DNA of 20,000 nt from Botryococcus braunii (lineage: Eukaryota > Chlorophyta > Trebouxiophyceae): assembly GCA_002005505.1 (NCBI GenBank), contig KV908733.1:5001-25000 (forward strand), written 5' to 3'. Numbering within the stretch: position 1 is the stretch's first letter; the number at the start of each line of letters is the position of its first letter. Positions 19,677-20,000 of the stretch are shown here, piece after piece. A program made the translations under genes and the position numbers. Under the pieces are notes generated by a model, which ran no database searches, was not told the origin of the DNA, and worked only from the letters and a program-made list of their open reading frames with translations.

Positions 19677-20000
19677 ACCCCATTATCTATGGCTCCACAT
19701 CAGATGCTACTTTGGAGGTCCGGGACCCACTGTGCGCACCACTACGGTTGCATGGTACCTGTTTGGGGAATACCTGTCATCTCGCCCTTGGGCTGATGTA
19801 AGCCTTTACTAACAGTGAATACGAAAGGACGGGGCGTCCTTTGCAGCAATTTCATCGTCGATGTGAGGGTGCATACATACGGATGAAGTTAGATGCGATT
19901 TAAAATAACATGTGGGTATTCAGTTCGACGTACCTCTTACGGCACTAGCCCCGATACAGGCCTACACTTTCAGTGTCGAGAAACACCCGACACGCGCCTT

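Larger units (their letters stand above)
19074..20000. other. No further exon recognised
   Basis: Downstream of exon 4 no stretch on either strand gave the remaining PLC motifs. It holds the G-rich minisatellite and telomere-like tracts listed separately. From 19681 to 20000 nothing was recognised. Confidence 0.5.

Overview
This is a repeat-rich nuclear window from a eukaryote. Genes are split by short GT-AG introns. The largest elements are a chromodomain Ty3/gypsy retrotransposon and pieces of a Helitron, there are long CA and CT microsatellites, and short TTTAGGG-like tracts occur near the right end. This fits a green-lineage genome, perhaps a charophyte alga such as Chara. That placement is inference. 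No bacterial operons, CRISPR array, rRNA or tRNA were seen.

Layout. (1) 1-5973, minus strand: a multi-exon gene whose product looks like the large subunit of replication protein A (RPA70, OB folds). One coding exon is split by a 3260-bp Ty3/gypsy chromovirus-type element (34-3293). The element has identical-looking 189-bp LTRs, a perfect 5-bp target duplication (CTTTC), a gag fragment and an intact integrase plus chromodomain. It has lost protease, reverse transcriptase and RNase H. Intron 5 of the gene is mostly (CA)n. (2) 6160-7275: three 295-bp tandem units that carry degenerate copies of the last codons of the neighbouring endonuclease. The third unit is split by a 200-bp (CT)n tract. (3) 7236-11090: rearranged Helitron pieces. 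These are a C-terminal endonuclease (EEP) fragment on the minus strand, a 992-bp segment on the plus strand, a Rep N-terminal fragment on the plus strand, and a 684-codon minus-strand ORF. That ORF contains a second, inverted copy of the 992-bp segment followed by a DUF6570-like region. (4) 11150-16223: short repeats, then a 2.07-kb unit present twice in tandem plus a third partial copy, with nested 213/214-bp and 358-bp internal repeats. A 71-residue minus-strand module stays open through two copies. (5) 16389-16729: a pure CT/C tract. (6) 16730-17800: no recognised gene, one diverged internal repeat. (7) 17874-19073: the first four exons of a secreted or membrane-anchored PI-PLC-like phosphodiesterase. 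(8) 19074-20000: a G-rich hairpin minisatellite and telomere-like tracts, no further exon recognised.

The RPA-like gene, endonuclease fragment and right-hand Rep fragment all read on the minus strand. Helitrons of plants are known to carry RPA70-like genes, and some Helitron groups carry an EEP endonuclease. The left 11 kb may therefore be the wreck of one large Helitron later hit by an LTR element. This link is inference. The PLC-like gene on the right appears to be an ordinary host gene.
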